A DNA stretch of 64,000 bases from a bacterium A37T11 (GCA_900109895.1 FOBR01000010.1:62001-126000); one strand, 5' to 3'; counted from the stretch's first letter, positions 18,988 to 28,960 are shown. Translations and numbers: made by a program. Notes: generated by a model from the letters alone, not told the origin.

Positions 18988-20304
18988 TTATCCTTGGGAA
19001 TGCGGTGCAAAATGATGACCATTTTTTTCACGCGTATTGAGCCAATATTTTTCGTAGTTACCTTTTGGATCAAATCCCGCGCGCAGTTTTTTAAGGTCAG
19101 TCTGTTTGTTATCACGTAAACTACTGCCCACACCCGCCACATGTGCCCAGTTACCGTAATTGCTGGCAGGCGCATAATCAATCAGCATTTCCTCAAAATA
19201 CGCTGCGCCCCATAGCCAGCTTACCTTCAATTCGAAAATCAGGTATGAAGCACAAATTTCCCGCATTTTTTGTGGCATATAACCTGTTCTGTTCAGCTGC
19301 AACATACCCGCATCCACCAAACTATCGCCGGTAGCCCCTTCCTTCCAACGTTCAAAGCTCTCACCGGCATTATCTGCCACCGGCGGCATCTGTGTGGAGA
19401 AACCCGTTTCAGTAAAAAATCGGTTACCATGTTTTTTAAACATAAAACGGTAATAATCCCGCCACCACAAACCCATCAACATTTGGTTGGACAGCGGCTT
19501 GGCAAGTCCCCTTGCCTCCGCAGCCCTAATGGCAAAATACAAAGTATGTGGCGAAAGGCAGCCCATAGCCAGCCAAGGCGATAATAAGGAACTATCCCCC
19601 ATTGGGGCCCCATCTGGCAGGCTGGCACCTGTAAAATAGCTGTCCATGCGTTTTAAAGCCTCAGTTTCGCCCCCGATAAAGTCAGATCCTGAAACCGCGA
19701 TCTCATGTTCGGTATACAGTAGGTCAGCCAAAGAAGGTAATTCAGAATGTTCCAAGTTTTCTGGCACATTTACAGTCGATGGAGTAGGAAAACTAGGCCT
19801 AATAATACTTTCGCGCTCTGTTTTTTTCCGAAAACTGGCAAAAGCATCCGGAATATCTTTTATCGGAAAGGGCAAATCCTCCTTATGGTATAACGTATGC
19901 CCAATAAAATGCTTCAAATTCAGCTTTTGTTTCCACAAAGCCTCTTCTACCAGCATTGACAACTGTGTTTCTTCAACGGCCACCTCCCGGTGATGATACA
20001 CCTCATCCACCTCATACTCATCGGCAATTTTAGGAATCAAAATTTCCGGATAACCATATACCGTTAGTAAGTCGCCGCCAAGGGCCTGCAAATTTTCCTT
20101 CAGGTTCGTCACACTTTCAAGGATAAATCGGGCCCGGTTCACCCCTGTTTTTTGACCGCCATACGGAGCTTCGGCATAATGCCGGGGGTCAAAGCAATAA
20201 ACCGGAACCACCTCATCCGCACGTTGCGCGGCCTGATAAAGTATCTCATTGTCCCGCACCCGCAAATCATTTCGAAACCAAACTAAAATGGTCCTCTTGC
20301 TCAT
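18988..20304 (-). CDS. DASH-type cryptochrome/photolyase
   Basis: A flavoprotein of the photolyase/cryptochrome family. The N-terminal alpha/beta domain starts with LVWFRNDLRVRDNE and has VPVYCFDPR, both typical of the DASH group, which repairs cyclobutane dimers in single-stranded or looped DNA using blue light. The helical FAD domain contains LWWRDYYRFMFKKHG and YGNWAHVAGVG. Length 438 fits. A tryptophan in that last motif region belongs to the usual electron-transfer path. It is probably the first gene of the leftward transcript that may continue into sucA (35-base gap). Confidence 0.88.
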   Translation of the reverse strand: MSKRTILVWFRNDLRVRDNEILYQAAQRADEVVPVYCFDPRHYAEAPYGGQKTGVNRARFILESVTNLKENLQALGGDLLTVYGYPEILIPKIADEYEVDEVYHHREVAVEETQLSMLVEEALWKQKLNLKHFIGHTLYHKEDLPFPIKDIPDAFASFRKKTERESIIRPSFPTPSTVNVPENLEHSELPSLADLLYTEHEIAVSGSDFIGGETEALKRMDSYFTGASLPDGAPMGDSSLLSPWLAMGCLSPHTLYFAIRAAEARGLAKPLSNQMLMGLWWRDYYRFMFKKHGNRFFTETGFSTQMPPVADNAGESFERWKEGATGDSLVDAGMLQLNRTGYMPQKMREICASYLIFELKVSWLWGAAYFEEMLIDYAPASNYGNWAHVAGVGSSLRDNKQTDLKKLRAGFDPKGNYEKYWLNTREKNGHHFAPHSQG

Positions 20305-20375
20305 TATATATTATTAATATAAGCCCTATGGCACACTACAAGAATAAGGCCGTCAGTAAATAAATCGTAAAAATA

Positions 20376-20383
20376 CAAATATA
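20376..20383 (-). promoter_or_regulatory. -7 box upstream of the photolyase gene
   Basis: TATATTTG on the minus strand, an exact TAnnTTTG match about 72 bases before the ATG; no clear TTG partner upstream. The rest of the 250-base gap (20305-20554) shows nothing else I can support. Confidence 0.35.
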
Positions 20384-20554
20384 AACGCTGTTTATGCGCA
20401 TATAAAGAAGCATTTTAGTTACTTTGTAACTGTAACGGCATAAATTTACATTATATTGAACAATTTCAAGCCTTAACTTAAACCCATAAAAACAGAATCA
20501 ATTGTTAATTGTTTTAACTTAAACAGGCACGTCTCCAGCAAAAAGGAGAAATTT

Positions 20555-21424
20555 ATGAAAATATTAATTTCCGGTATGAACAATTATCTTGGCAAAAAAC
20601 TAGCGTTACATTTAGCTGGTCAAGATCATGAAGTTGCTTGTCTGGTACGCCACAAGGCATTTTCAAACGCCGAATTTGAAAAATACGACAATCTATCCAT
20701 ATTACAGGCAGATCTTCTTCGGGAAACTTATGGATCAAATATGCCCCTTCGCACAGATGTGGCCTTTTATGTTAATGAAATTAGTTCAGAAAGAGGGGGA
20801 ATATACCGGGACATGGAGTTGATCTCATTGCAAAACTATATTAAAAAATTGAGACGTATATCCTGTGAACACCTTATATACCTCACACGGCTGCGTTCGC
20901 CCATAGCCGAAGATGCACTCCAAATGCTGCACAAGAGTTATATTCCGTTTACTGTAGTACGCACCAGCAACATCATTGGCAAAGAGTCGACCTTAATGAA
21001 CATTATGGGCAAACTAACCTCCAATAAAGTTATTTTGGCTAGCTCCCTTATTGCTAAGAGCCGAACCCAACCCATTGCCTTAAAAGACGTATTTTCTTAT
21101 CTCAAATTTATGATCATGAATGCCCAGGTATTTGATCGCAAGTTTGACCTAGGTGGGCCAGACAGCCTCTCCTATGAAGAAATGGTGCAGAAATACCTTG
21201 AAATTTGTCAAATTAAGCACCGACACATCATCCAATTACCGATAAAAAACGGATGCCTCCCAGACCTGTTGCTAAGTTTTAGTACAGGACTTAGCCGTCC
21301 AAGCGCCCGGGCGTTTCTAAAAACAGCCAGTTACGATCTGCTTTGCGAAGAAGACGGATTACAGGAAATTTTCCCTTATCAAGCCACCCGTTTTGTTGAA
21401 GCGGTAAAACTAGCCATTAGTTAA
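20555..21424 (+). CDS. Atypical SDR / NmrA-like NAD(P)-binding protein
   Basis: A 289-residue Rossmann-fold protein. It begins like an extended short-chain dehydrogenase (MKILISGMNNYLGKKLALHL), but the glycine motif is GMNNYLG instead of GxxGxxG, and the YxxxK catalytic pair is not evident, so it may bind NAD(P) or a regulator without being an active dehydrogenase. Similar to NDUFA9- or NmrA-type proteins. A good AGGAG lies 7 bases before the ATG, unusual in this genome where most genes lack one. Monocistronic, convergent with the FKBP gene (18-base gap). Function unknown. Confidence 0.7.
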   Translation: MKILISGMNNYLGKKLALHLAGQDHEVACLVRHKAFSNAEFEKYDNLSILQADLLRETYGSNMPLRTDVAFYVNEISSERGGIYRDMELISLQNYIKKLRRISCEHLIYLTRLRSPIAEDALQMLHKSYIPFTVVRTSNIIGKESTLMNIMGKLTSNKVILASSLIAKSRTQPIALKDVFSYLKFMIMNAQVFDRKFDLGGPDSLSYEEMVQKYLEICQIKHRHIIQLPIKNGCLPDLLLSFSTGLSRPSARAFLKTASYDLLCEEDGLQEIFPYQATRFVEAVKLAIS

Positions 21425-21442
21425 CACAAAGCCTCAAATACC

Positions 21443-22048
21443 TTATTTTTTAATATAAGGTTTAATATCGGTCAGTTCAATGGTAAAATCCATCGGTGAA
21501 TTTGCAGGAAATACAGAAGAGGATTGGTTTCCATAAGCATAATAAGAAGGCAAAATTATTCTGATCTTTCCTCCCTTTTGAAGACCATTCTCTGTAATTC
21601 CATTCAACGGATAATCAGTCAAACCACCTGACTGGTGGATCGTTTTTGGGCCTAGTGCAATCGCCCAACCATAAATCGTAGAATTAAAGTTGAATTTGTA
21701 ATTTTCTTCTTGACCAAATGTGGTTCCATTCAATAATTTTCCGGTATACTTAGCAATAAGTGTATCAGCTCTAAATCCTACGGTATTATTTAACGTATCC
21801 AACTTGTATTCAAAATTACCCGTACCCGGGTTATCCAAAACATAATAAATAACATCGCCAGCTACGTCAGAAAGTTTGTGAGCTTGAGCAATTCCCGTCA
21901 GGCCTTGCTGGGCAATATAATCTTCAATAAGTGGCTTCTCGATGCCCAATTGGGTAGCAGCATCATAAGTATTATCATCACCTTTAATACAAGCACCAAA
22001 GGAAATAATACCTACCAATGCCGCTAATAAAACATTTAATTTTTTCAT
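21443..22048 (-). CDS. FKBP-type peptidyl-prolyl isomerase lipoprotein
   Basis: Residues 1-19 form a lipoprotein signal with C20 (SFGAC) as the lipidated residue. The C-terminal 90 residues match the FKBP fold, with the strands around KGGKIRIILPSYYAYG and the final FTIELTDIK, which are the most conserved parts in this group. The N-terminal region, about residues 25-100, is divergent. Such lipoproteins assist folding of periplasmic or outer-membrane proteins. No operon partner is seen. Confidence 0.82.
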   Translation of the reverse strand: MKKLNVLLAALVGIISFGACIKGDDNTYDAATQLGIEKPLIEDYIAQQGLTGIAQAHKLSDVAGDVIYYVLDNPGTGNFEYKLDTLNNTVGFRADTLIAKYTGKLLNGTTFGQEENYKFNFNSTIYGWAIALGPKTIHQSGGLTDYPLNGITENGLQKGGKIRIILPSYYAYGNQSSSVFPANSPMDFTIELTDIKPYIKK

Positions 22049-22240
22049 TTTTTTTAATGATTTGTAAAGTTATAGAATTATTTAAGTTTTAATATTAAAT
22101 TACATTATTTAACACTTGTTGACATTTAAAGCCAACATTTCTAATTAAAACGGTACAACTACCAAAAATGCTACAATTTATTGAAAGCTGAAAATTATAA
22201 GCCTACAAATAGCACGCCGCCATCCCATTCATAAAAGACA

Positions 22241-22248
22241 TATATTTG
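22241..22248 (+). promoter_or_regulatory. -7 box of the esterase gene
   Basis: TATATTTG, exact TAnnTTTG, 17 bases before the ATG at 22266. No clear -33 element. Confidence 0.4.
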
Positions 22249-22265
22249 TACAGGTAATTAGAACA

Positions 22266-23180
22266 ATGACTACGTTAAATAGTTATAATAGCCAAAGTTT
22301 TCGCAGCAGGCTGCTACGCACAGCTTTTTATATATTTAAGCGTTTTATAAAATTAAAGGCGCCCAGCCAGGCATACAGGTTAAAAAAGCGCTCAGACCGG
22401 CCGGTGCCTCCGGTCAGTTTGCTCAGGGGCATCAATGCCCATTCTCACAAATTATGCGGAAGAAATGTCTTTTCCCTAAGTCCAGCCCGCACCAAGTCCC
22501 AAAAAAAACTAATCTTTTTCCATGGGGGAGGTTATGTCCTTAATTTTAGCTATTTTCATTGGAAGTTAATCACCCGTCTGGTGAAAATGACCGGTTATAC
22601 CATTATAGCGCCAGACTACCCCTTACTGCCAGCCATCTATAAAGAGCGGCTGAACATGGGGCTTCAGCTATACCGAGATCTGCTTAAAAAGGATGATGCA
22701 GCAGATATTGTATTCATGGGAGACTCTTCCGGAGGCAACCTGGCCTTATCGCTGGCGCAACTATTGGCGCACGAAGGCATGCCTCAGCCCGCACAAATCA
22801 TCCTGCTGTCACCCTGGCTGGATGTGACCATGAGCAACCCTGCAATCCATGCGATAGGCAAGCACGACCCTGTGTTGTCGGCTGGCGACAATACCCTGGG
22901 AAAACTTCACGCAGGTGACCGCGATTTAACCGACTACCTGGTAAGCCCTCTCTATGGTTCCTTAAAAGACCTCGGTAAGCTTTCACTGTTTACGGGTACC
23001 GACGATATATTGAACCCCGATGCCCGGCTCCTTTATAGCAAGGCTAAAGCAGAAGATACCCCTCTAAATTTTTTTGAGTACGAGCACATGATCCACGACT
23101 GGATTCTCTTTCCCATCCCCGAAGCATCGCATGCTTTTAAACAAATTGTACAGTTACTGTCAAATAACAATTTTACCTAG
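22266..23180 (+). CDS. Alpha/beta hydrolase of the hormone-sensitive lipase family
   Basis: An esterase/lipase-like hydrolase of 304 residues. The oxyanion-hole motif HGGG is at 86-89, the nucleophile is S154 in GDSSG (152-156), the acid is in GTDDILNPDA and the histidine is in YEHMIHDW, so the catalytic triad is complete. There is no classical signal peptide; the basic N terminus before the lid is typical of the family. Substrate cannot be told from sequence. It stands alone, with a -7 box just upstream. Confidence 0.87.
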   Translation: MTTLNSYNSQSFRSRLLRTAFYIFKRFIKLKAPSQAYRLKKRSDRPVPPVSLLRGINAHSHKLCGRNVFSLSPARTKSQKKLIFFHGGGYVLNFSYFHWKLITRLVKMTGYTIIAPDYPLLPAIYKERLNMGLQLYRDLLKKDDAADIVFMGDSSGGNLALSLAQLLAHEGMPQPAQIILLSPWLDVTMSNPAIHAIGKHDPVLSAGDNTLGKLHAGDRDLTDYLVSPLYGSLKDLGKLSLFTGTDDILNPDARLLYSKAKAEDTPLNFFEYEHMIHDWILFPIPEASHAFKQIVQLLSNNNFT

Positions 23181-23264
23181 AAAGTTGTAGCTATAATTCA
23201 TTCATTCAAAAAATCTGGGCATCCCTGGCTAAAAGAAAGAAATAATTTTCATATATATTTTTTT

Positions 23265-23300
23265 AACCACTTCTCCTATAAAAGCAGCGGGTGGTTTTTG
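23265..23300 (+). terminator. Possible weak terminator after the esterase gene
   Basis: AACCAC at 23265-23270 pairs with GTGGTT at 23291-23296, followed by a short T run. The 20-base loop makes it weak. The remainder of 23181-23438 is AT-rich with nothing else evident. Confidence 0.35.
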
Positions 23301-23438
23301 TTATACGGAATTATGAGTTAAAATTATTTAAAACAATCGTTTGTGTAAAAAAATATTTGTTTAAAAGTTTTGAAATTTTTATAATTGAATAAAATTTAAG
23401 CGAATTTTTTATTAAGGTAATCTTATTTTATTTTAAAA

Positions 23439-24008
23439 ATGATGCCTAACACTGAAAAAAATACTAAATTTGAAAATAATAATTACGAAAACGCTTTAAT
23501 TACTGACTTATTAGCCGGAGATAAGCTAGCTTTTGAAAAATTATATCGCATTTATAAGCCAATGCTATATGGTGGAGTAATAAAAATGGTCAAAATTTCA
23601 GAAATCGCAGATGAAATTGTGCAAAGTTCATTTATACGCATATGGGAACAACATGCACGCATCGATCCGTTAAAATCCTTTAAATCCTATTTATTTACCA
23701 TAGCCAAACACCTGGTTTATGACTATTTCCATCAAGAGGCGAGCAAACGCCATATGGAATCCAACCTCCAAGCTACCACAACCGAAATATACCAACATGT
23801 GGAGGAAGACATCATCAATAAAGAAGCCACGGCTATTTTAATGAACAATATTGAAAAATTACCTCCGCAACGTAAGCAAGTATACAAATTATGCAAAATT
23901 GAAGGAAAAAGTTATCAGGAGGCCGCGCATATGCTGGGTATTTCTTGCTCCACTATTAGTGACCATATTGTCAAAGCCACCAAATTTCTTCAATCAGCAA
24001 TTCGGTAA
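23439..24008 (+). CDS. ECF sigma factor (FecI type) of uptake locus 1
   Basis: A 189-residue sigma factor of the Bacteroidota FecI-like group. Region 2 covers about residues 28-95 (FEKLYRIYKPMLYGG, IADEIVQSSFIRIWE) and region 4 about 130-185 (LPPQRKQVYKLCKIEGKSYQEAA, then the helix-turn-helix GISCSTISDHI). It should be held inactive by the FecR protein encoded next (85-base gap) and released when the STN domain of SusC signals substrate binding. Target promoters are likely those of the SusC/SusD genes downstream. Confidence 0.92.
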   Translation: MMPNTEKNTKFENNNYENALITDLLAGDKLAFEKLYRIYKPMLYGGVIKMVKISEIADEIVQSSFIRIWEQHARIDPLKSFKSYLFTIAKHLVYDYFHQEASKRHMESNLQATTTEIYQHVEEDIINKEATAILMNNIEKLPPQRKQVYKLCKIEGKSYQEAAHMLGISCSTISDHIVKATKFLQSAIR

Positions 24009-24093
24009 CTTTAAATAATTATTTTAAAAAAAAATTAAGTAGGAGCAGAGGAATCCCTTACTTTTTCAGTATTAGGAATAAAAGCACTAATAC

Positions 24094-25251
24094 GTGAGCA
24101 AAAAACAACATATAGATGCCTTATTTGAAAAATTTGTCGCAGGTAACTGTACAAAGGAAGAAGAAGATATCATGTGGCAATATTTCAACGATCTCTCTCA
24201 GCGGAACTATATGGAATCGCTCATCTCACAGGAGTTAGAAAATAATAGTCAGCCAAATCAAGCTACTGTTAAATTAATTAAGAGAGAAAACGTTCAGCCA
24301 TTCCAGCTCATCAAATGGGCAGTGGCCGTCTTGGTTTTGTTAATTCCAGCAGCACTATTAATCCATGAGTATAATATAAAAAAGGGAAAAAATGCATCCG
24401 TTGGCGCTAAGCAGTCATTAGAAATCTTTTCTGGCGGCAATAAGGCTACGTTAACACTGGCAAACGGTACAAAAGTCCTGTTGGATACCTTGAAAAAAAA
24501 TGACATTGAAGAAGATAGAGGGGTTCAAATCAGTAAAACAGCGGATGGGTCACTAGTATATAATTCCATAAACCAAGGTCTGGCATCGAAAAAAGAAGCG
24601 TCCGCAATGAACACGTTAGAAACGCCCAGAGGGGGGCAATGTCATATTATATTGCCAGACGGTACCCAAGTGTGGCTAAATGCTGCCTCTACATTAACCT
24701 ATCCAACAAATTTCACCGGGAACGAACGAAAGGTTTTTTTGAAGGGAGAAGGATATTTTGAAGTAAATCACACTATAACAAGCAAAGAGCGACCATTTAT
24801 TGTACAAACACTCCATCAACAAGTGCAAGTTTTAGGTACACGTTTTAATGTGAATGCTTATGAAAATGAGCCTAATCTTAAAACAACACTATTACAAGGA
24901 AGTGTGCGTATAGTGGCAGGGAATAGCTCCAGGATACTATTACCGGGCCAACAATCCAGTTATACAAAAGATAAATTGGAGGTTTCACTCGTAGACACTG
25001 AAACGGTAATAGATTGGAAAAATGGCGATTTCATTTTCGCAGGTGAAAGCTTGCCAACTATCATGCGAAGAATAGCCCGATGGTATGATGTGAAGGTCGT
25101 ATTTCAGGATAACATAAAGAGTGATGAGTTTGGGGGGCAAATATCCAGAAAGAAAAATCTTTCGAAAGTCTTGCGAATACTGGAGCTATCAGGAGATGTC
25201 ACCTTCAAAATCAAAGACAAAACTATACTTGTATCAAAAAGAATAGAATAG
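24094..25251 (+). CDS. FecR-type anti-sigma factor of uptake locus 1
   Basis: A single-span inner-membrane regulator. The cytoplasmic part (1-70) should bind the sigma factor, a transmembrane helix covers about 72-92, and the periplasmic FecR domain runs from about 180 to 290 (LPDGTQVWLNAASTLTYP, GEGYFEVNH, VLGTRFNVNAYE), followed by a domain that contacts the STN domain. The start is GTG at 24094. The order sigma-FecR-SusC is the standard trans-envelope signalling set. Confidence 0.92.
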   Translation: MSKKQHIDALFEKFVAGNCTKEEEDIMWQYFNDLSQRNYMESLISQELENNSQPNQATVKLIKRENVQPFQLIKWAVAVLVLLIPAALLIHEYNIKKGKNASVGAKQSLEIFSGGNKATLTLANGTKVLLDTLKKNDIEEDRGVQISKTADGSLVYNSINQGLASKKEASAMNTLETPRGGQCHIILPDGTQVWLNAASTLTYPTNFTGNERKVFLKGEGYFEVNHTITSKERPFIVQTLHQQVQVLGTRFNVNAYENEPNLKTTLLQGSVRIVAGNSSRILLPGQQSSYTKDKLEVSLVDTETVIDWKNGDFIFAGESLPTIMRRIARWYDVKVVFQDNIKSDEFGGQISRKKNLSKVLRILELSGDVTFKIKDKTILVSKRIE

Positions 25252-25350
25252 TCATGTTGTAACATGTTGTATAAGAGAGTATAATGGTGTAATCAAAAAA
25301 TTGAAAAACTATGATAAGAGAGAGAAATAATTAATCCAGTGGTGAAAACC

Positions 25351-25386
25351 AAAAAAAAACCGGATCCCGTTGGCCGCGGAATCCGG
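25351..25386 (-). terminator. Antisense-facing intrinsic terminator in fecR-susC gap
   Basis: Hairpin 25360-25386 has six outer pairs, one mismatch, three more pairs and a wobble closing a five-base loop. On the minus strand it is followed by nine T residues (25359-25351). It does not make sense as a terminator of the rightward operon, because the A/T run lies on the wrong side. Confidence 0.75.
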
Positions 25387-25447
25387 AAAATATTTGGGAT
25401 CGACTTCATCCAACTATTGCGAAATTAAATTTAATATTCACCCAAAT
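25351..25447 (-). ncRNA. Predicted antisense RNA over the susC leader, locus 1
   Basis: On the minus strand a TATATTTG box (25460-25453) with a TTTA 19 bases upstream could start a transcript near 25447. A very strong terminator ends it at 25351, giving about 97 nt. It would be fully antisense to the fecR-susC intergenic region up to the susC start. Locus 3 has the same layout. Antisense RNAs of this kind are known for Bacteroides uptake loci (DonS type). No transcript evidence is available here. Confidence 0.45.
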
Positions 25448-25459
25448 TTTTACAAATAT

Positions 25460-28400
25460 ATGCATTATCGTTTATTAAATAAACTTAGATATGCCGGGAG
25501 CTATAAGCGTTCAGGTATATTAGAACAGATTATCATGCGAATGAAAATTACATCCCTGTTGGTATGTGTGGCATGTATTCAAGTCTATGCAACAGCATTT
25601 GGACAGCGAATTACATTAAGTAAAAAACACGCTTCAATGGTAGAAATGTTCAGGGAAATCAGGAAGCAGGGAGAAGTAGATTTTATCTATAAAATCATAC
25701 AGTTAGCACAAGCAAAACCTGTAGATATCGAAGTTAAGGATATGCCCCTTGATCAAGTACTTCAGTTGGTTTTTAAAGACCAGCCAATCGATTATATGAT
25801 AGACAATAAAACGATCATTATTCGCGATAAAAAAATAAAAACAACACTTTACAATCAGGAATATATTAAAGTTTTCGGCACGGTGAGCGATTCATCCGGA
25901 GTTTTAAAGGGAGTCAATATCACGGTGAAAGGTTTCACCAATACAGGGACCGCTACCGATGGTGATGGAAAATACACCTTAGAAGTCCCTATAGGGTCTG
26001 TCATACAATTTCATATTCTCGGCTACAAGGATCAGGAATATACAGTTGCGAAAGAAGGTAAATTAAATGTTCTAATGAAGCCCGAAGAAGCCCAGTTGGA
26101 TGAAATCGTAGTCGTTGGTTACGGTACGCAGAAGAAAATAAACTTAACAGGCGCCATCGTTTCAGTCAAGACCGACCAGCTAACCAAAATACCGGCTGCT
26201 AATTTATCAAATGTGCTGGCTGGGCGAATTCCCGGGGCCACGGTAGTTGGCACATCAGGGTTGGCAGGGGCATCAGCGTCTGTACGTATCAGAGGAAGTT
26301 TTGGGGAACCACTGTACGTAATTAATGGGGTTATCAAAACAAAAGCAGATTTTGATGCACTGGATGTTAATGAAGTCGAGAGTATTAACGTGCTGAAAGA
26401 TGCAGCAAGCGCATCCATTTATGGATCAAGGGCAGGCAATGGCGTCATAGTCATAACCACAAAAAAAGGACTTCTCCAAAAGCCAACGTTTGATTATCAA
26501 GGGTCCTATTCGTTTTCTAATCCAACACGTCCTTTACAGGATTATACCGCTACGCAAGAAATTGAATATGATAATCAGGTAGCGGCAACCATGGGGCAAC
26601 CCAAGCCTTATGGCCAGGACATCTACGATTATTTTAAAGATAAGAATTACCGGATCAATGATTATATATGGCAAACCCCAACCGTACAGCAACATAACCT
26701 AGGTGTGCGGGGTGGAACCGAAAAGATTTTATATAATCTCTCTTTGGGGTACCATAGCGAAGATGGGTCTTATAAAAACTTAAATTATGACCGCTATAAT
26801 TTTCGGTCAAATGTAGTTGCCAATATATCCAAACGCATCAAACTAAGCGCTGACCTGAGTGGAAACCAACGCAGTTATAACCGTTGGTATTGGCCCTACG
26901 ACGGAGCGGAAAATGCCAATGTCAGCGATTTCTACAGGGCTACTTTTAATTGGAGCCGGTTGTATCCATTTTACGTGGATGAACAAGGAAACCCAACCAC
27001 AAATACCGATGCTTTTCCCGTAACACCCGGGGCATGGCATCCAGTTGAACTGGTACTTCATGGAGGTACCAGGGATATAGATTATCGGAATTTTGATGGC
27101 ATCCTTCGTTTTGACGTAGATCTTAGTGATATACTGGACGGTTTAAGCACTAGTTTCCAAGGCCAGTACAACGGTATGGATAAAAGTTCAAAAGCCCTGG
27201 TTTTATTTAACAAAGCATATTTATTTCAATCGGCTAGCGCTACCAACAAATTTATCCCCGGGCCCATTGACCCTACCAAAATAAATTTGCACAATCTGAG
27301 TGCAAATTACCCAAATATTACCGAAGAAGGTAACTTCTACCATTCGTATCAGTATAACTGGTATTTACAATACGATAAAACTTTTGGAAAGCATGAAATA
27401 TCGGCGCTGGGGGTATACGAACAGATGAAAGATAATGGACGGTATATGAATGGTCGGGCAGATGACCTTTTGTCATCGCAAATAGACCAAATATACAATA
27501 CCTCTACGGATGCAACAAAAAGATGGTTTGACGGATATGAGTCAGAAACGGCTCGGGCATCGTGGATTGGCCGCGTGCACTATGGATATGACCAAAAGTA
27601 CATGGTTGAATTTTCTTTTCGTTATGATGGCAATTATAAATTTGCCCCTGGGCAGCGTTGGGGGTTCTTTCCTTCGGTCTCTGCGGCTTGGAGACTGTCA
27701 GAAGAACCATTCCTAAAAGACGTGCATTGGCTTAGCAATTTAAAACTCAGAGGTTCCTATGGAACCACAGGAAATGACAATCCAAGCGGGAATGAAAGCG
27801 AGTCGCTTCCTGGCTTTTTATGGAGCCAAATGTATGAAAAAAGTACAGGTTATGTGTTCGGAACGGCTTATAGTGATGGTCTTGCCCCGGGGGCGTTACC
27901 TAATCCATACATTACTTGGGCAACATCCAAAATGTATGATGCCGGTTTAGAATACGGTTTTTTCAATAATAAACTTTATGGAGAGGTGGATGTATTTAAA
28001 CGCACACTTAGCGACATCCTGGGCACTAGGCTCGGTTCAACCCCATCCACACTTGGAGCTACCCTGCCTTCTGTTAATTATGCGAAAGAATCATGGAAAG
28101 GTTTTGAAGTGTCATTAAACTATGACACCCAAATAGGCAATGTTAAGCTTTCAAGCTATGGAAGCTTAGGTTATGCCATAGATAAATGGGACACTTATGA
28201 CGAAGCGGCCGCCTATACTGACGGTACGTACAAAGATAACTGGCGAAGCGTTATCGGCAAGCCCCGCGACCGGGTTTACGGACTCATCTCAAAAGGGATC
28301 ATCCGCACGCAACAAGAATTGGATAATCTACCAGAAGGATTTACCCAATTCGGCAGAACACCTAAATTGGGTTATCTATTGTTTGAAGACATCAGAGGAC

Positions 28401-28948
28401 AAAACTTCACTGAGGGGCCAGATGGAAAGATTGACGATAACGATTATACCTATCTTTCTAACAACGGATCGCCCCGCATCAACTATGGGGTGGGATTCCG
28501 CTTATCCTACAAAGGTTTTTCATTTAATGCCCACTTTCAGGGGGTAGGATCGTATGACCGGATGGTAAGTACAATGAATGGCGGGGGCGTGTTCCAGTCA
28601 GACCGCCCCTATTTCTCGCTTTGGTCCAGCAACTATTGGACGCCCGAAAATCCAAACGCAAAGTATCCACGGGTATCAGGAGAATGGATGCAGCCAGATA
28701 TTGGCGGCGGGGCATCCACTTTTTGGCTTAGGAACGGGGCATACCTTCGGTTAAAAAATGTGGATCTGGGCTATGACCTGCCGGGCCATTGGTTTAAACG
28801 CATTGGCATAGAACGAGTACAACTATTTGTGAACGCTACCAACCTGTTCAGTATATCAGGAATGCCTGAATACGATCCCGAACAAAACACCCTAGACAGT
28901 TACCCGTTGATGAGGACGTACACCGGTGGCCTAAACATCACATTTTAA
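25460..28948 (+). CDS. SusC/RagA TonB-dependent transporter with STN domain, locus 1
   Basis: An outer-membrane importer of about 1162 residues. I take the ATG at 25460; the open frame begins at a TTG at 25370 but that part overlaps the hairpin and is not protein-like. A signal region ends at TAFGQ. Next are an STN domain for FecR signalling (about 50-125), a CarboxypepD_reg-like beta domain (VFGTVSDSSGVLKGVNITVKG), the TonB plug (DEIVVVGYGTQKK, LKDAASASIYGSRAGNGVI) and a 22-strand-type barrel ending in an aromatic residue (NITF). SusD follows after 12 bases. The substrate is probably an oligosaccharide, given the hydrolase in the operon. Confidence 0.93.
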   Translation: MHYRLLNKLRYAGSYKRSGILEQIIMRMKITSLLVCVACIQVYATAFGQRITLSKKHASMVEMFREIRKQGEVDFIYKIIQLAQAKPVDIEVKDMPLDQVLQLVFKDQPIDYMIDNKTIIIRDKKIKTTLYNQEYIKVFGTVSDSSGVLKGVNITVKGFTNTGTATDGDGKYTLEVPIGSVIQFHILGYKDQEYTVAKEGKLNVLMKPEEAQLDEIVVVGYGTQKKINLTGAIVSVKTDQLTKIPAANLSNVLAGRIPGATVVGTSGLAGASASVRIRGSFGEPLYVINGVIKTKADFDALDVNEVESINVLKDAASASIYGSRAGNGVIVITTKKGLLQKPTFDYQGSYSFSNPTRPLQDYTATQEIEYDNQVAATMGQPKPYGQDIYDYFKDKNYRINDYIWQTPTVQQHNLGVRGGTEKILYNLSLGYHSEDGSYKNLNYDRYNFRSNVVANISKRIKLSADLSGNQRSYNRWYWPYDGAENANVSDFYRATFNWSRLYPFYVDEQGNPTTNTDAFPVTPGAWHPVELVLHGGTRDIDYRNFDGILRFDVDLSDILDGLSTSFQGQYNGMDKSSKALVLFNKAYLFQSASATNKFIPGPIDPTKINLHNLSANYPNITEEGNFYHSYQYNWYLQYDKTFGKHEISALGVYEQMKDNGRYMNGRADDLLSSQIDQIYNTSTDATKRWFDGYESETARASWIGRVHYGYDQKYMVEFSFRYDGNYKFAPGQRWGFFPSVSAAWRLSEEPFLKDVHWLSNLKLRGSYGTTGNDNPSGNESESLPGFLWSQMYEKSTGYVFGTAYSDGLAPGALPNPYITWATSKMYDAGLEYGFFNNKLYGEVDVFKRTLSDILGTRLGSTPSTLGATLPSVNYAKESWKGFEVSLNYDTQIGNVKLSSYGSLGYAIDKWDTYDEAAAYTDGTYKDNWRSVIGKPRDRVYGLISKGIIRTQQELDNLPEGFTQFGRTPKLGYLLFEDIRGQNFTEGPDGKIDDNDYTYLSNNGSPRINYGVGFRLSYKGFSFNAHFQGVGSYDRMVSTMNGGGVFQSDRPYFSLWSSNYWTPENPNAKYPRVSGEWMQPDIGGGASTFWLRNGAYLRLKNVDLGYDLPGHWFKRIGIERVQLFVNATNLFSISGMPEYDPEQNTLDSYPLMRTYTGGLNITF

Positions 28949-28960
28949 TAATAAAGCAGT

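Noticed and set aside
25370-25459. Longer susC start at the TTG at 25370
   Set aside because: That stretch overlaps the terminator hairpin and gives a non-signal-like extension; ATG at 25460 fits the family.
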